Of a DNA stretch of 64,000 bases, positions 22,317 to 34,300 are shown piece after piece. The stretch is from positions 5,766,001-5,830,000 of the forward strand of contig OX940865.1 in the NCBI GenBank assembly GCA_954871525.1, read 5' to 3'. The notes under the pieces are model-generated. The model searched no databases and was not told the DNA's origin. It worked only from the letters and a program-made list of their open reading frames with translations. The stretch is from Parietaria judaica (Eukaryota > Streptophyta > Magnoliopsida > Rosales > Urticaceae). Numbering within the stretch: the stretch's first letter is position 1; the number at the start of each line of letters is the position of its first letter. The translations under genes and the position numbers were made by a program.

Positions 22317-22324
22317 CTCACACA

Positions 22325-22520
22325 CAGGGCCGGGGCTGATTATAGGCGAGCAAGTCCAACGCCTTGGGCCCCCAAATTTTAAGAGCCCTAATTATGTAGA
22401 TTAGTATTGCATACTTAATTAAATATACAAAAGAAATTAAAATTTAAATACATTAAGGGCCTTAAAAATTTACTTAGCCTAGGGCCCAGACTAACCACGA
22501 CAAACTCATGCCCGGCTCTG
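22325..22520. mobile_element. hAT-type MITE (196 bp)
   Basis: Terminal inverted repeats CAGGGCCGGG and, on the other strand, CAGAGCCGGG. Flanked by near-identical 8-bp repeats CTCACACA (22317-22324) and CTCAAACA (22521-22528). Non-coding. CAGGG ends with 8-bp duplications are typical of hAT. Confidence 0.8.
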
Positions 22521-22916
22521 CTCAAACAAATTCTAGATAGCATCGATTATTCTATTTGTTATTTTTAGTATCGATGATTATGATGTAAATTATTATTGTA
22601 TATAATTTTAGTTATAATATTTTTTATATATATAATGATATATAAAAATAATTGTTTTTTAAAGAGAATAAGTCTACTAAACAATTATGTTAAACAACTA
22701 CAATAATTTATTACACTATTATTATATAAAAAAATATTCGAGTTAATTATCTAATAGGCCTAACTTATTTTAGGCCAGTCACGTCTTAAGGGTCAATTTT
22801 AAAGAGCAAAAACATAAGCAAATCAAATCTCACATCATCGAACTTTACAATTGAAAATTGATAGAAAAATTTAATAACTTTTGCTAAAAAAAATTACAAT
22901 ATGGAGAAGTTATAAC

Positions 22917-23440
22917 CAAGGTTCAACTTGGCGAATTTGCCGATAAATCGTTTGCCACAAACCGTTTTCGACGGATTTATCGTTTGCTTGCTGATTAATC
23001 GATGGAAAACTAATAAATACTGTAGATTATCGTCATCAACATTTATCGAGAATTATCGACACTTATCGAGGATTATCGATGAAAAATCACTAAAATATTT
23101 TTAAGATTATATTTACTAAGTTTATAATGTTAATAAGACATTAAAATGTCAAAAATAAAATCATTTCATACTCAAACATAGGTAAATAAATATATTGTCT
23201 CACACTCTCACATACGTAAATATTCGAATAAAATCATCGAAATGTGCAAAATTTCTTAAAAATTACCATATTTTTGTTATTTTTTAAGATATTTGTCGAT
23301 TTTCGATAAAAGTCATAAAAAAAATACTGATATGACTTTCTTAATTTCCGCTCTGAGAGGATCTTAGCCATCGGTGACCGGCTCTATGAGCACCTTTGGG
23401 CGGTAGTTTCTCGATCTGACTTGAATGAATTCGAACCTTG
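22917..23440. mobile_element. hAT-type non-autonomous element, CAAGGTTC family (524 bp)
   Basis: Perfect 8-bp duplication GTTATAAC at 22909-22916 and 23441-23448. Terminal inverted repeat CAAGGTTC/GAACCTTG. Subterminal repeats contain GATTATCG and TTATCGA words. The same end type and subterminal texture occur in the element at 58422-60028. No coding capacity. Confidence 0.85.
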
Positions 23441-24207
23441 GTTATAACACTAAAAAGGATTCGGAATCCAAATCATATCCTTTAGATATTGGAAAAATAA
23501 CCCCCTAATATTTAGAACTTGCAAAAGATCTCATAAGTCATAACGTTAAATTTCAGCGGCAAAACCTTTAACGTCATACATTTGCATTGTAACAAAAATA
23601 ACATTAATAGCCACTTCTCGATGTTTGCAGGTCCCACTTTCCAGTAGAATGCAAGAAAATGTGATGTTAGGGGATTTGCCACACAAATTTGACATCAGAT
23701 TGAAAGAATTGGCTAAAAGACCTCATTAGAGATGTCGTTTCGTTGCATACTCTCGTTATAACTTTTTGTTTCTTTTACAGTTTTTTTTCGCTCTAATAAA
23801 TACAAATTCCGAGTTATGTTTCTTTTACATTTATTTTTTGCTCTATTAAATACAAATTGCGAGTTACAATTTATTTTTTACCCAGTATTTTACGAAATTA
23901 CTAATTTTCCCTTTGGTTGTTGAGCGGTTTATCATTTTCTTTTAGTTTTTTTTTTTCAAACATATTATCGTTTCTTCTTCTCTGTGATTACTTCACTTCG
24001 ACGCTCTCTATTCCCAAGATCCTCTCTTCAGAATCCGAACGTTTTCTCTTCTCCATCGTACTCCTCGTTCCTCTGCTCCGTTCATTCTGGTTCACGAACG
24101 ACTTCGAGAAACTAGGCTTTCTTCTCTTTGCTTTCCCGGCGAAGGACGATCCTTTTAGCTCCCGATTTTCTCCGATCATCGTCTTCATCCTCCCCAAAGC
24201 CACAAAA

Positions 24208-25748
24208 ATGGAGGTAAATGTTTATTCGTTGAGAAACCTATGCTTTCCGAACTGTTTTGACTCGTAATGATGTTAGGGTTTACTTTTTTTTATGCAATAT
24301 ACTATACAATGTGGTTTACGAAGAAGGACGAGTGTAGGAGTTGTTATGTACTTATGAAAGCAATACAGTTATCTATTTACGCTCCTTTCACATAATACCG
24401 CTAGAATTTCACCGTTGGTCCGAATATAATGCATTGCCGCTATGTGATTTAGAATTGCCGCTCACTGTCTATTTACACCCCGTTGTATAGTATCGATAGA
24501 GGTGTACCGTTACTCCCTATATACATTTTTACCGCTATGTATAATATGAACAACGTGGTTCGTGATCGTGCAGCGATGGGGGAGCCCGCAACCAGATTCA
24601 CCGCCACCGTCGCCGGGGTTTGAAGAGGAGAATGACGACGAGATGGAAGTAGTGGATAGTGACGTGGAGATGCCAGTGGAGAGTGATAGCGGCGGTTAGG
24701 CAGATGGAGAGTCTGAAGGTGAAGATGGTGCGTCTGATGGTGAGTCAGATGGTGAGCCTGGAAGTGAATATGTTGCGCCTGGAGGTGAAGATGCTGAGCC
24801 AGGCGGTGGGTTAGATGTTGAGCCTGGCACTGAGGCTGTCGAGGAATCGGACTCGGATGGAGATAAATCTTGTTACCCGGATCTATTGCCACTCTCACCA
24901 GCACCGAAATACCTCGAACGCCTGTTCACCCGGTGGTTGGATCAAGAAGCTTCCACGCCCGTCGTATGTGGTATCGAAAAATACTACTGGGCCTTTTTTC
25001 AGACTCTAGTCAACCGTGATGGGTCGCTGGACGACGGGGTAATAATTCTTCGATAGCAATATTTCTATATTTTTTTATTATTATTTGTTGTAACAAATTC
25101 ATTGATATTTAATGCAGGTCATCGACGAGATCACCTACGGGCTCCGTAAGCGACTTGCTACTTTTCCCGGGAGTATTCCCGATTCCGATGCAATCGCTGT
25201 TGTCGACAGTTCCTTCATGATGCTAGTGACTATCATTACTGGGAAGATCCGTAGCGATTCACTGGAAGTTGATGATTTTCGGTCTGTAGATTGGGTATCA
25301 GGAGACAACCCAAGGTTTTACGGCCGAGCGTGGGAAAATGTGGACAAGCTGTACTTCCTGATCTATTTTTGACGGTTTATGGATAGCATGTAGAGCCGAT
25401 TTCGAAACAGTGCTGTTTAACCTAATTATTCCTCAGCCGAACCACGGTAGTGAATATAAGATGTCAATGATATTGCGGGATCTAGAGGATTATTTCCCTT
25501 GGATTTTGGAAGCGTCAAACTTGACTGCATTACCCTACCGTGCACATCTCAAGAACCAGCGTTGGACATGGAGGCGCACCTCAGGGCCAGATTGGAACCG
25601 GCATGTCGAATCTGGAATATTTGCTATGAAGTTCATAGAACTAGACATGGTCGGATGCCACCCTTTCACGATGGTTGACTGTTTAGTACCTTCAGCCCGG
25701 TCCCGATACGCGATGGGAATCTGGACGAATTGGTCTTTCCAACTTTAG
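24208..25748 (+). pseudogene. ULP1-like (C48) cysteine protease pseudogene
   Basis: Model: ATG at 24208 with a short first exon ending GAG|GTAAAT. A second exon follows ...GTGCAG at 24573 and runs to a donor near 25040 (GACGGG|GTAATA). The next exon starts at about 25118 (ATGCAG|GTCATCGAC). The N-terminal part is acidic, Glu/Asp/Gly-rich, and contains an in-frame TAG near 24697. The C-terminal part resembles the MULE-borne ULP1 domain: VIDEITYGLRKR, AIAVVDSSF, WENVDKLYF, WIACRADFE, FAMKFIELDMVG. A stop and frameshift occur near 25370. At the positions expected for the catalytic residues I read Leu-Trp for His-Trp, LFNL for the Asp motif, and ESG where DCG is usual, so the protease would be inactive. 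Confidence 0.6.
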
Positions 25749-26350
25749 AACTAACTCTATATAAGCTCTGTAATATTTTGACTACGTTTTGTTACCTATT
25801 TTGTTTGGACCGTTGGACCAGTATATGGTAACTATGCTTATTACTTTGGACAAGTATGTTCTCTATTCACCTTGATTAATTACGATGTACGAGCATGTTT
25901 ATGTTTTTTTATTCACTTGTTTTGCCAATCTGTATAACATATTTATCGATGCCCGTTCATTCTCAGATACTATAACCTCTAGTAAAATGATACAGCCTTG
26001 GTGATACCTCTATTACCCAGTGTGCGTCTACAGCTATACAATCGAGATAATATAAATTTTTCATTCTCAGATACTATCTCCTCTAGTAAAATGTTATACT
26101 GCTATTACCAAGTTAAGTATACCGCTATACATTCGAGATATTATACTTAAATTTAAACCGTCGAGAAATAAGCAAAAACTTCATATAACTGTTTTTTAAC
26201 AACCGTCGTTCTACCGTTAACAAAAACTATCTTTTACCGCTATACGACGTAACTATTACGACATAATTAGGTTACCGTTATACAAAGTTGTTGCGCTAAT
26301 AAGCTAGAAACCTTATAAACGCTATACATAACTAATATGCACGACAATTA
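25749..26350. other. Spacer inside the Mutator-like region
   Basis: AT-rich, with several TACCGCTATAC or TACCGTTATAC words near 26100-26330. A phrase with AGATACTAT and TCTAGTAAAATG occurs twice, near 25965 and 26070. No coding evidence. Confidence 0.5.
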
Positions 26351-26863
26351 TCAAAATACAGAGACGAAGCTCTCCTCGTAATAATGGGCGGGCTCAACAT
26401 ACATGTCATTCTCCGGGCCCCATACATTTCTCCACTAGTACTCCATCGCCTGCCGTTCTACCGTTGGCAGCACAGGTTTAGTTTCGTCGAGACGAAGCAC
26501 CTCGTCCCGCCAGTCGAAGGAAATGAATGATGATTTATTTTGCCCGGGGTGAATCAGAACCGCCCAATGAAGTACCCCGCCCATCGTTACCGCGTCCCGT
26601 GGCCAATGAAGCACCCCTGGTAGTGTCAAGGACCCACAGTCTCTCCATGCAAGTCCTCTTTTGGGCCGACCAGAACTCCGGGTAGCGGATAGGCTGGGGA
26701 AACGTCGATCCCGATGGTCCTCTTCTTTTGGACGTTGGCCCGGGGGCGCCGTACCTGTCGCCCCTGGTCCGCACGAACGAGAGCAGCCGTCCCTGCGCGG
26801 CGTCCATCCGGAAGGCTCTCCGTCACGAGAAGGAGCTGGCGGAAATTTCCGATTGATTTGCAT
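26351..26863 (-). pseudogene. F-box-associated domain gene fragment
   Basis: On the minus strand a GC-rich island encodes GVLHWAVLIHPG...SFISFDWRDEVLRL. This matches the G-x-LHW...SFD-x-x-x-E pattern of the plant F-box-associated interaction domain. After an in-frame TAG at 26435-26437 it continues as VWGPENDMYVEP and ends YYEESFVSVF, like the family's C-terminal YVESLVSL. There is no F-box, and the N-terminal part is shifted. Its composition is unlike its AT-rich surroundings. Probably a host gene piece captured by the Mutator-like element. Confidence 0.55.
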
Positions 26864-28500
26864 GTTAAGTTAGTATAACTTAGTTTTGTAACCGCTACTA
26901 ATATAAGTTGCATTACTCTTTTACCGCTACTATTACTTAACTTGTTTTACCTCGTTACCCCTGCTAATATAAGTTGTTTCAATTCGTTACCGCTACTCAT
27001 TTAGAGTTCTTTATTTACTTACCGCTATCGGTACGAATAGTAGTATTTCTTTCAAATACAAATTACTGTACTTGATAGTAGTATGTTTTAATTGTTTTAA
27101 TTGTTTACTACTTTTGCTATATGTGTCTTACTTATTAATTATTATAGCTGGTACTTTTATATATAGAACCCAATTTAGTCACCAACGGTAAGAAAATCGA
27201 CTATAAAGTAAAGGCACCCACGTCACCAGATCACAAGAAAGCCCGGAAATTGTAGATCTACTTTCGACCTTAGCAATAACAGTTCTACAATGTACGACCT
27301 CGCCGATAGTTCAAGTACTTCTCCAACTCAGAAGGATCGACGGTGTGTTTGAAAATGTGGCAACAACACGATAGTCTTAACGTCAAACACGTGGAAGAAT
27401 CCAGGAAGAAGATTCAGGTGTTGTTTGAAGATGAAGGTACGTTCATTGATGACGACTCTATAATTGATCTCTGAAAATTCGATAATGTTGTGATTTTGGG
27501 TATTTTGCTTGCCATCAGGGAAAAGATAATTGCGGATACTTTGATTGGGTAGATCCCGAACCAATTCCACAAAATGATAACCTTCAACCGATTCAAATAC
27601 TATAACATCAAAACTACTATGACCATTAGTTGGGGAAAGCTAATGTTCATAACTTTCATTGTCGTTTTGTGGATGTTCTTTAAGTGAGTATTTGTCTGGT
27701 ACGCGGTATGGTGTTTTGTAACAAAGACATGTATTTCAATAAAACTGCTATGTATTTCAATCTTTACCGTTATATTACAAATATTATATCGTATTTGACA
27801 ATCAAACATGCTCACCGGTATAAATTACCGCTAGCACCTTCTCCGGTATCGGATCACCAAAACGTCAGACACTAACTGAGAAAGATGAGTTGGCTAACAC
27901 TTTGGTATGCGATACCGGAGTAGGTGCTCATAGATTCGGCAGTTCATTGAAGATGTATAAAGAGATAAGGAGAGGAGGCGGCGGGCAAGTATATATTGCA
28001 AATTGTGCTTCGTTTTAGGGTTTTCTTCTATTTATATCGATTAAAGGGAATTTTTGTACTTATAATATTCCTACCTCTATATGCGACACAAAGAGTAAAT
28101 ATTGAGTACCGTTATACAGTACGTAGTAGCGGGAATATCAATCAAGTACAAAACAAAACGAAGCATATTAAATAATCAGATATTCATCATTCCAAAGTAC
28201 ATCACAAAACGAGTACATATTGAGTACCGCTATACGTTACATCATAGTCGGAAATGAAGCTTGCAAAGTCGAAGCACGACAGCGAAGAGAGAAGAAGCCG
28301 ATAACGAAGAGGATCACGGAAACGAAGCTTACAGGGCAAAGATGCTTGGAAGCAAACCTTCAGCTCCTTGAAAATATTGTATGAATACACGACAGTATAA
28401 AAGAGTGTCGACGAGCAGCCGACGAACATTAAATATTATCATGGAGAGAGTTGATGGATATGATTCTATGGTTTAGGGTTAAGGATTGCTCTTTTTATAA
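26864..28500. other. Spacer inside the Mutator-like region
   Basis: Dense in TACCGCTA-type words at 26888-27030. An unrecognised minus-strand ORF (27328-27570, beginning MELVRDLPNQSIRNYLF) could be another gene scrap. It has no motif I know, and I do not call it a gene. Confidence 0.45.
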
Positions 28501-30410
28501 ACGCCCTGGGGAGTTGGACGAGTAGTTAATACCACCTGCATGCAATAAAGGCACATAATGTGTTTGACCACCCACTAATTTGAGTAATTAATTCGTGCTA
28601 GTATACCGTTACGCATTCTAGTAGCGGTGGTTTACCAACAACTACCGGTTACATAGCGGGAAGACAATAGAGGCGGGAATGTTTGTGTTTCCATCAGTTT
28701 GCTTAATTTCACCGTTAGTATGGATAAATAGATTCTCCGAACAACTAATGGTAATATAGATGGGTCATGGGAGGATAATGGGAATGACAAGAGAAATAAC
28801 AAGATTGTTTGATCATAGAACAAGTCTCCTTCACTCGTACACATATGTGAAGAGATGCATATTTCACTCGATAAACTCGTGCATATTTCAACTTAAAAAG
28901 GTATTACACTAGTAAATATGCTTAGACAATCTTAATTTTACTATCTAAACCACATACCGCTAATTGATTGTCTTAGCTACTGCCAGACACTCCTAGAACT
29001 ACTGCTAAGAGAAAGAAGTAGCGGTATTTTATTTTACTTAAAGATTCATATGGTATGTAAGAGATAGCTCTTCGATTTACGTATTATTTTATATCGACAG
29101 ACTTTACATCTCTAAAACATAAACGCCTTGGGGGAGTTGGACGAGTAGTTAATACCACCTGCATGCAATAAAGGCACATAATGTGTTTGACCACCCACTA
29201 ATTCGAGTAATTAACTCGTGCTAGTATACCGCTACGTATTCTAGTAGCGGTAGTGTACCAACACCTCCCGGTTACATAGCGGGAAGACAATAGAGGCGGG
29301 AAGGTTTGTGTTTCCATCAGTTTGATTCATTTCACCGTTAGTGTGGATAAATAACTTCTCCGTAACAACTAATGGTAATCTAGATGGGTCATGGGAGGAT
29401 AATGGGAATGAAAAAAGAACTAACAAGATTGTTGGATCATAGAACAAGTCTCCTTCACTCGTACACATATGTGAAGAGATGCATATTTCCCTCGCTTAAC
29501 TCGTGGGTATTTCAACTTAAAAAGGTATTACACTAGTAAATATGCTTAGACAACCTTAATTTTACTATCTATACCACATACCGCTAATTGATTGTCTTAG
29601 CTGCCGCCAGACACTCCTAGAACTACCGCTAAGAGGAAGAATAGCGGTATTTGATTTTACTTAAAAATTCAAGATTCAGATGGTATGTAAGAGATAGCTC
29701 TTCGATTTACATATTATTTTATATCGATAGACTTTACTTCTCTTTTTATAAACGCCTTGGGGTAGTTGGACGAGTAGTTAATACCACCTGCATGAAATAA
29801 AGGCACATAATGTATTTGAGCACCCACTAATTCGAGTAATTAATTCGTGCTAGTATACCGCTACATATTCTAGTAGCGGTGGTTTGCCAACACCTACCGG
29901 TTACATAGCGGGTAGACAATAGAGGCGGGAAGGTTTGTGTTTCCATCTGTTTGCTTCATTTCACCGTTAGTGTAGATAAATAAATTCTCCGTAACAACTA
30001 ATGGTAATCTAGATGGGTCATGGGAGGATAATGGGAGTGACAAAAGAACTAACAAGATTTTTAGATCATAGAACAAGTCTCCTTCACTCGTACACATATG
30101 TGAAGAGATGCATATTTCACTCGATTAACTCGTGCGTATTTCAACTGAAAAATGTAGTACACTAGTAAATATGCTTAGACAACCTTAATTTTACTATCCA
30201 AACCACATACCGCTAAATGATTGTCTTAGCTACCGCCAGACACTCTTAGAACAACCGCTAAGATTAGCGGTATTTGATTTTACTTAAAAATTCAAGATTC
30301 AAATGGTATGTAAGAGATAACTCTTTGATTTAAGTGTAATGAATATAATGTGTTTGGCCACCCACTAATTCGAGTAATTAGTTCGAGCTAGTATACCGCT
30401 AATTGTAAGG
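28501..30410. repeat. About 625-bp tandem array, three copies plus a partial
   Basis: Copies begin ACGCCCTGGGG / ACGCCTTGGGG at 28501, 29123 and 29752; a partial fourth begins near 30345. Each contains CCACCTGCATG, ACCACCCACTAATT, several TACCGCTA or TAGCGGT words and TACACATATGTGAAGAGATG. Minus-strand ORFs beginning MCTSEGDLFYD recur once per copy with different endings. They look like shadows of the repeat rather than genes. Confidence 0.85.
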
Positions 30411-31054
30411 GATACATATTTAATGTGAAACAATGCATATTTAACTCGATTAGCCCATTCTTATTTCGACATAAAAATGTATTACAATAGTATATATGAA
30501 TTAAGATAGTTTTTTTTACAAGATAAGGTTATGAGGATAACTACCGCTAAACACTGATAGAACTACCTCTATTATCTACAAAATAGCGGTAATGAATACC
30601 GCTATACGTTTTTGTAGAATGCTTCCTTCGGAAACCATTCAAGATAAGTTCCGAAATCCGGAACTTCCCATGGTCCAAATTTCTATAGCTATTATCATAC
30701 CGTTGTTCTAGGAATCCTTAGTTCTTAAAAAAAACAAAAAGGAAGATGAGGTTCACATATTTTGTAGATCAACAAACTAACTTAATGCATAGTCCTGGTT
30801 CATACACACAAAGAGGGAGTTCACATAGTACACGTTGAAGCATAATGCCCGTCGCACAAGCATTTTCAACAGAACCTCGTATACTTCCTTCCGTTCTCCC
30901 TAAATGATAGGAATCTTCTTATCCTCTTTCGTCCTTTTTTGCAGGGTTCTACATCAGGCGGTCTAATCTTCCCAAAGACTTGACGGACGTGAGAAGGTAC
31001 TTCCCAATCCTCACGTAGCGGTATAGGTTTTACGGCAATAGAATGCGTTTTAGA
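30411..31054. other. Spacer between the tandem array and the transposase
   Basis: AT-rich with further TACCGCTA words. It probably includes the 3' end of the transposase transcript. No other gene seen. Confidence 0.45.
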
Positions 31055-31861
31055 CTAGTTGTCCAAACTCAAGAATTTCCCACAGAAATTCTCAGGATTT
31101 AACCCAGCAGCGGAGAGTGCCAAGACGACATGCACACATGGGTATTCCGTAGTTTTCCAACGTAAGCACGTGCACGTTCTTCTACCGATCACCACAACCT
31201 CTTTAGGGTGGCTTACCAATTCTGTTCCACTCATCGTCATTTCCCACTTGTCATCGTTTATGTTATCTGCCGCCATCGTCTTACATTTGACCTCGTTCTA
31301 TTTTATCTTTGCTCGAATCCACTGAGTGAATGGAAAGGATGACTCGATAATACATTTAGTGCTCGTCATTGTATCCACTTATATACTCAGATATCTTCCT
31401 AAGATATTCATTTAAAAGGGCAACAATACGGTAACCTCTAGCTACTTTCAGCACACTATTGATGTATTCAGCGTTGTTTGAAGTCAGTATGATATACCTT
31501 TTCCCCCTGAAGTACGCTCTTGCCCAATTGGATCTTCTCCCAACTTGTTGAACGAGATATTGCGCAACAAGTGGATACTAAATCTTGAAGACATCCCATC
31601 TTTTCTCAAAGTCATCCTCTTTATATGATCGTACCATATCCCAATAATGGTACATTAGCCCCTTTTTAAATTTCAAGTTGTTTTCGTCTTGATCGGGATC
31701 CGTTGATACGCCGACGGTTTCTTCATAGGGATTTGGATCCGTTGATACGCCGGCGGTTTCTTCATCGGGATTTGGATCACTTGATATGCCGGCAGTTTCT
31801 TCATCGGGATTTGGATCACTTGATACGCCGGCGGTTTCTTCATCGGGATCGGGATCCATTG

Positions 31862-31892
<31 letters not shown>

Positions 31893-33718
31893 CTTCTTCT
31901 TCTTCTTCTTCTTCTTCTTCTTCTTCTTCTTCTTCTTCTTCTTCTTCTTCTTCTTCTTCTTCTTCTTCTTCTTCTTCTTCTTCTTCTTCTTCTTCTTCTT
32001 CTTCTTCTTCTTCTTCTTCCTCCTCCTCCTCCTCCCAAACTTCCACAAGTTCCAACTGATGTGATAATTACAATATCCATGATGTGCTTTCGGAAACACT
32101 GTACGTATACCGTGAATGATTGATCCCCCTCTATCCGATACGAACACCAAGTCTTCCTTATCCGGGATTGATTCTTTGAGCCGTTCTACAAACCATACCA
32201 ACGCTAAATGGTTCTCCGCGTCTGTAATACCGAAAGAAAGAGGATAAATATGACCATCGCCATCCATAGCAGTTGCTACGAGTAACACACCTCCGTACTT
32301 GCTATACAAGTGACATGCGTCGAGACAAATCACTTTTGTCAAACTTTTGAATCCTATAATTGACGCGTATAATGCCATGAAACAGTACAAAAAACGGCCT
32401 TCCGCGGTAGTCTTAATGGCGGTACGGGAACCCGGGTTCTCTTTTTCAACCATGTAAAAATAATTCGGTAAAAACTCGTAATTCTGAGCCGGTGTACCTT
32501 TCATCCTGTCAATGGCGGTACACCTCACACGCCAAGCCTTCCAGGAACTGGCATTGATACCGCTATTTAAAAGAGTCTCCTAGCCATTTTCGTATATGGA
32601 AGTAGTGTCAAACCATGGAATGTATTAGAGATTATGATAGCGAGATACGACGAAGTGGCCTGTCGATGGCCATATTTTAGGCCGGCAACGGAACAAGTGT
32701 GGGTGTTTTCATATCTCCGTACGGTGAACGTGTTACAGTTCCTAATTTGCGCTGCACGTATCCTCCACCTGCATTTCCGATTTAGGCATCTGACTGAGTA
32801 TAATCTTGTGGTAGACTTAATTGACCTCATCTCGAAGGATCCCTTGTAAGCACCCTCAGTCAGAAATCTTTTCAATTCCAAATTTGATGAAAACTCCTTA
32901 CCAAGTTTGAGACTCATACCGTCACGAAAACCAACTGCCAGAAGTTGTCCTCCATCAATGCTCGGACTACACAAATTTCGTGCCAAAAAATAATTCGACA
33001 CCCCTCTGAATTGTGACAATATCACATCACCATCATTACAATTAGCGTCCGGCATATCGGTCGGGCGATCTTCTGGCGTATCAGTGGGATGATAATCTGG
33101 CACATCAAACGGGCGATCTTCTTGCACATCAAACGGTCGTTCTTCTTGAACATCGGTCGGATGATCTTCTTGCACATCAAACAGGCGTTCTTCTTGCAGA
33201 TCGGTCGGGCGATCTTCTTGCACATAAGTCGGGCGATCTTCTTGCATATCGGTCGGGCAATCTTCTTGTACATCGGTCGGGCGATCTTCTTGCACATCGG
33301 TCGGGCGATCATCTTGCATATCGGTCGGACGATCTTCTTGCATATCAACAGGCGCGCTGAAATAAACGACCCGTTCTCTTTCGGCTCCATGACCTTCATT
33401 TGCCAGTAGACCGATGTATAATTGATCCAACCACGCCGACCCAGCGGCGTCCCATAGATACGCCGTCAGGTCTGTATCGTTTCCAAGGGCTAGCAGTTGG
33501 CTACTGTCAGAAGGTTTATAAGTTACCTTTATATCATGTTGCCTTGACATGTTGCAACGAACGTACAGAAGCTCTTTCGAATTAGCATATCCATTCAATG
33601 TAGACGTTTCAACCTGAATACAAGTTCCCGTGTCTCGGTGTCCAACCCACCGCCACATATAAGAATCGTATATCCACCTTCCTCCACAACTGACGCTCAC
33701 CAAGTGCGGAGACATCAA
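31055..33718 (-). pseudogene. mudrA-like (MULE) transposase pseudogene
   Basis: Reads right to left. 33718-32567 encodes an N-terminal PB1-like part, about a dozen 8-residue repeats (DVQEDRPT type, 24 bp each), then a MuDR-type DNA-binding region (FSSNLELKRFL, VRCLNRKCRWRIRA, ENTHTC). A one-base shift in a T run near 32574 leads to the next frame, 32528-31578. That holds the MULE transposase domain (DACHLYSKYGGVLLVATAMD, ITDAEN, VFVSDRGGSII, HGYCNYHI), then a poly-Lys tract, 13-residue repeats (DPNPDEETAGVSS) and WDVFKI*. Further frames with stops follow (WARAYFRGKRY, TSNNAEYINSVLK), and 31276-31055 has a SWIM zinc finger (CTCLRW...CVHVVLAL). Domain order is normal for mudrA, but several stops and one frameshift make it non-functional. 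Confidence 0.85.
31864..32019. repeat. Perfect (TTC)52 microsatellite within the transposase
   Basis: 156 bases of uninterrupted TTC, followed by several TCC. On the minus strand it encodes poly-lysine preceded by poly-arginine, in frame with the transposase on both sides. Confidence 0.97.
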
Positions 33719-34300
33719 GAAAACGGAAAAGAATCAAACGTGGAATTCAAATACCGTAACATTATAGGATACTGCTATAATAATTAGTATGAAGGTACAT
33801 AATACAGCTAAGTTATACACAATGTCATATAGCGGTTATAATGAAACAATATTGTCTGATATTGATATTAAATTCCGTAATACCGTAACATTGTAAGATA
33901 CCGCTACACTATTTATTATCACGATACGTCATACAGCTACGTTATAATAATGTCTTGTAGCTATTATATTGAAACAATATAGTGTAGTATTAAGCTAAAG
34001 TTCTGGAAGTATAATTTACCGCTAATACACAAGATGTATCGCTATAGCATGTTTACCCAAAGAATAATAATAAATGTGAAAGTTTCAAATTTCAACGAAC
34101 CGTTCGACGTGAAAGTTGATGCTACGTGATGCAAAATAATGAGAGCCGAACGTTGAGTGGGCAGCTTAGGAGATAAAGAAAAAAATGGCGAATCGTCGAA
34201 GAGAGAAGAGGAGCTTAGGGCTTCTACTACTGGTCAGTCGGAGAAGAAGGCGAATAGACAAATAGCGCGGGAAAATCAATAATAAAAAAAGAAGAGAGAG

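Larger units (their letters stand above)
23900..34300. mobile_element. Decayed Mutator-like region carrying a ULP1-like gene
   Basis: This 10-kb region combines a ULP1-like protease pseudogene (+ strand), an F-box-associated-domain fragment (-), a tandem array and a mudrA-type transposase pseudogene (-). It is held together by TACCGCTA-type words on both strands, first seen near 24400 and last near 34020. Plant MULEs that carry both a mudrA gene and a captured ULP1-like protease gene are known (Kaonashi-type elements). I could not identify the terminal inverted repeats or a 9-bp target duplication, so the limits are estimates. More than one element may be present. Confidence 0.6.

Noticed and set aside
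31703..32080. Long poly-Ser, poly-Phe, poly-Arg and poly-Glu ORFs on both strands
   Set aside because: All are alternative readings of the (TTC)52 tract; only the poly-Lys frame is continuous with transposase motifs.
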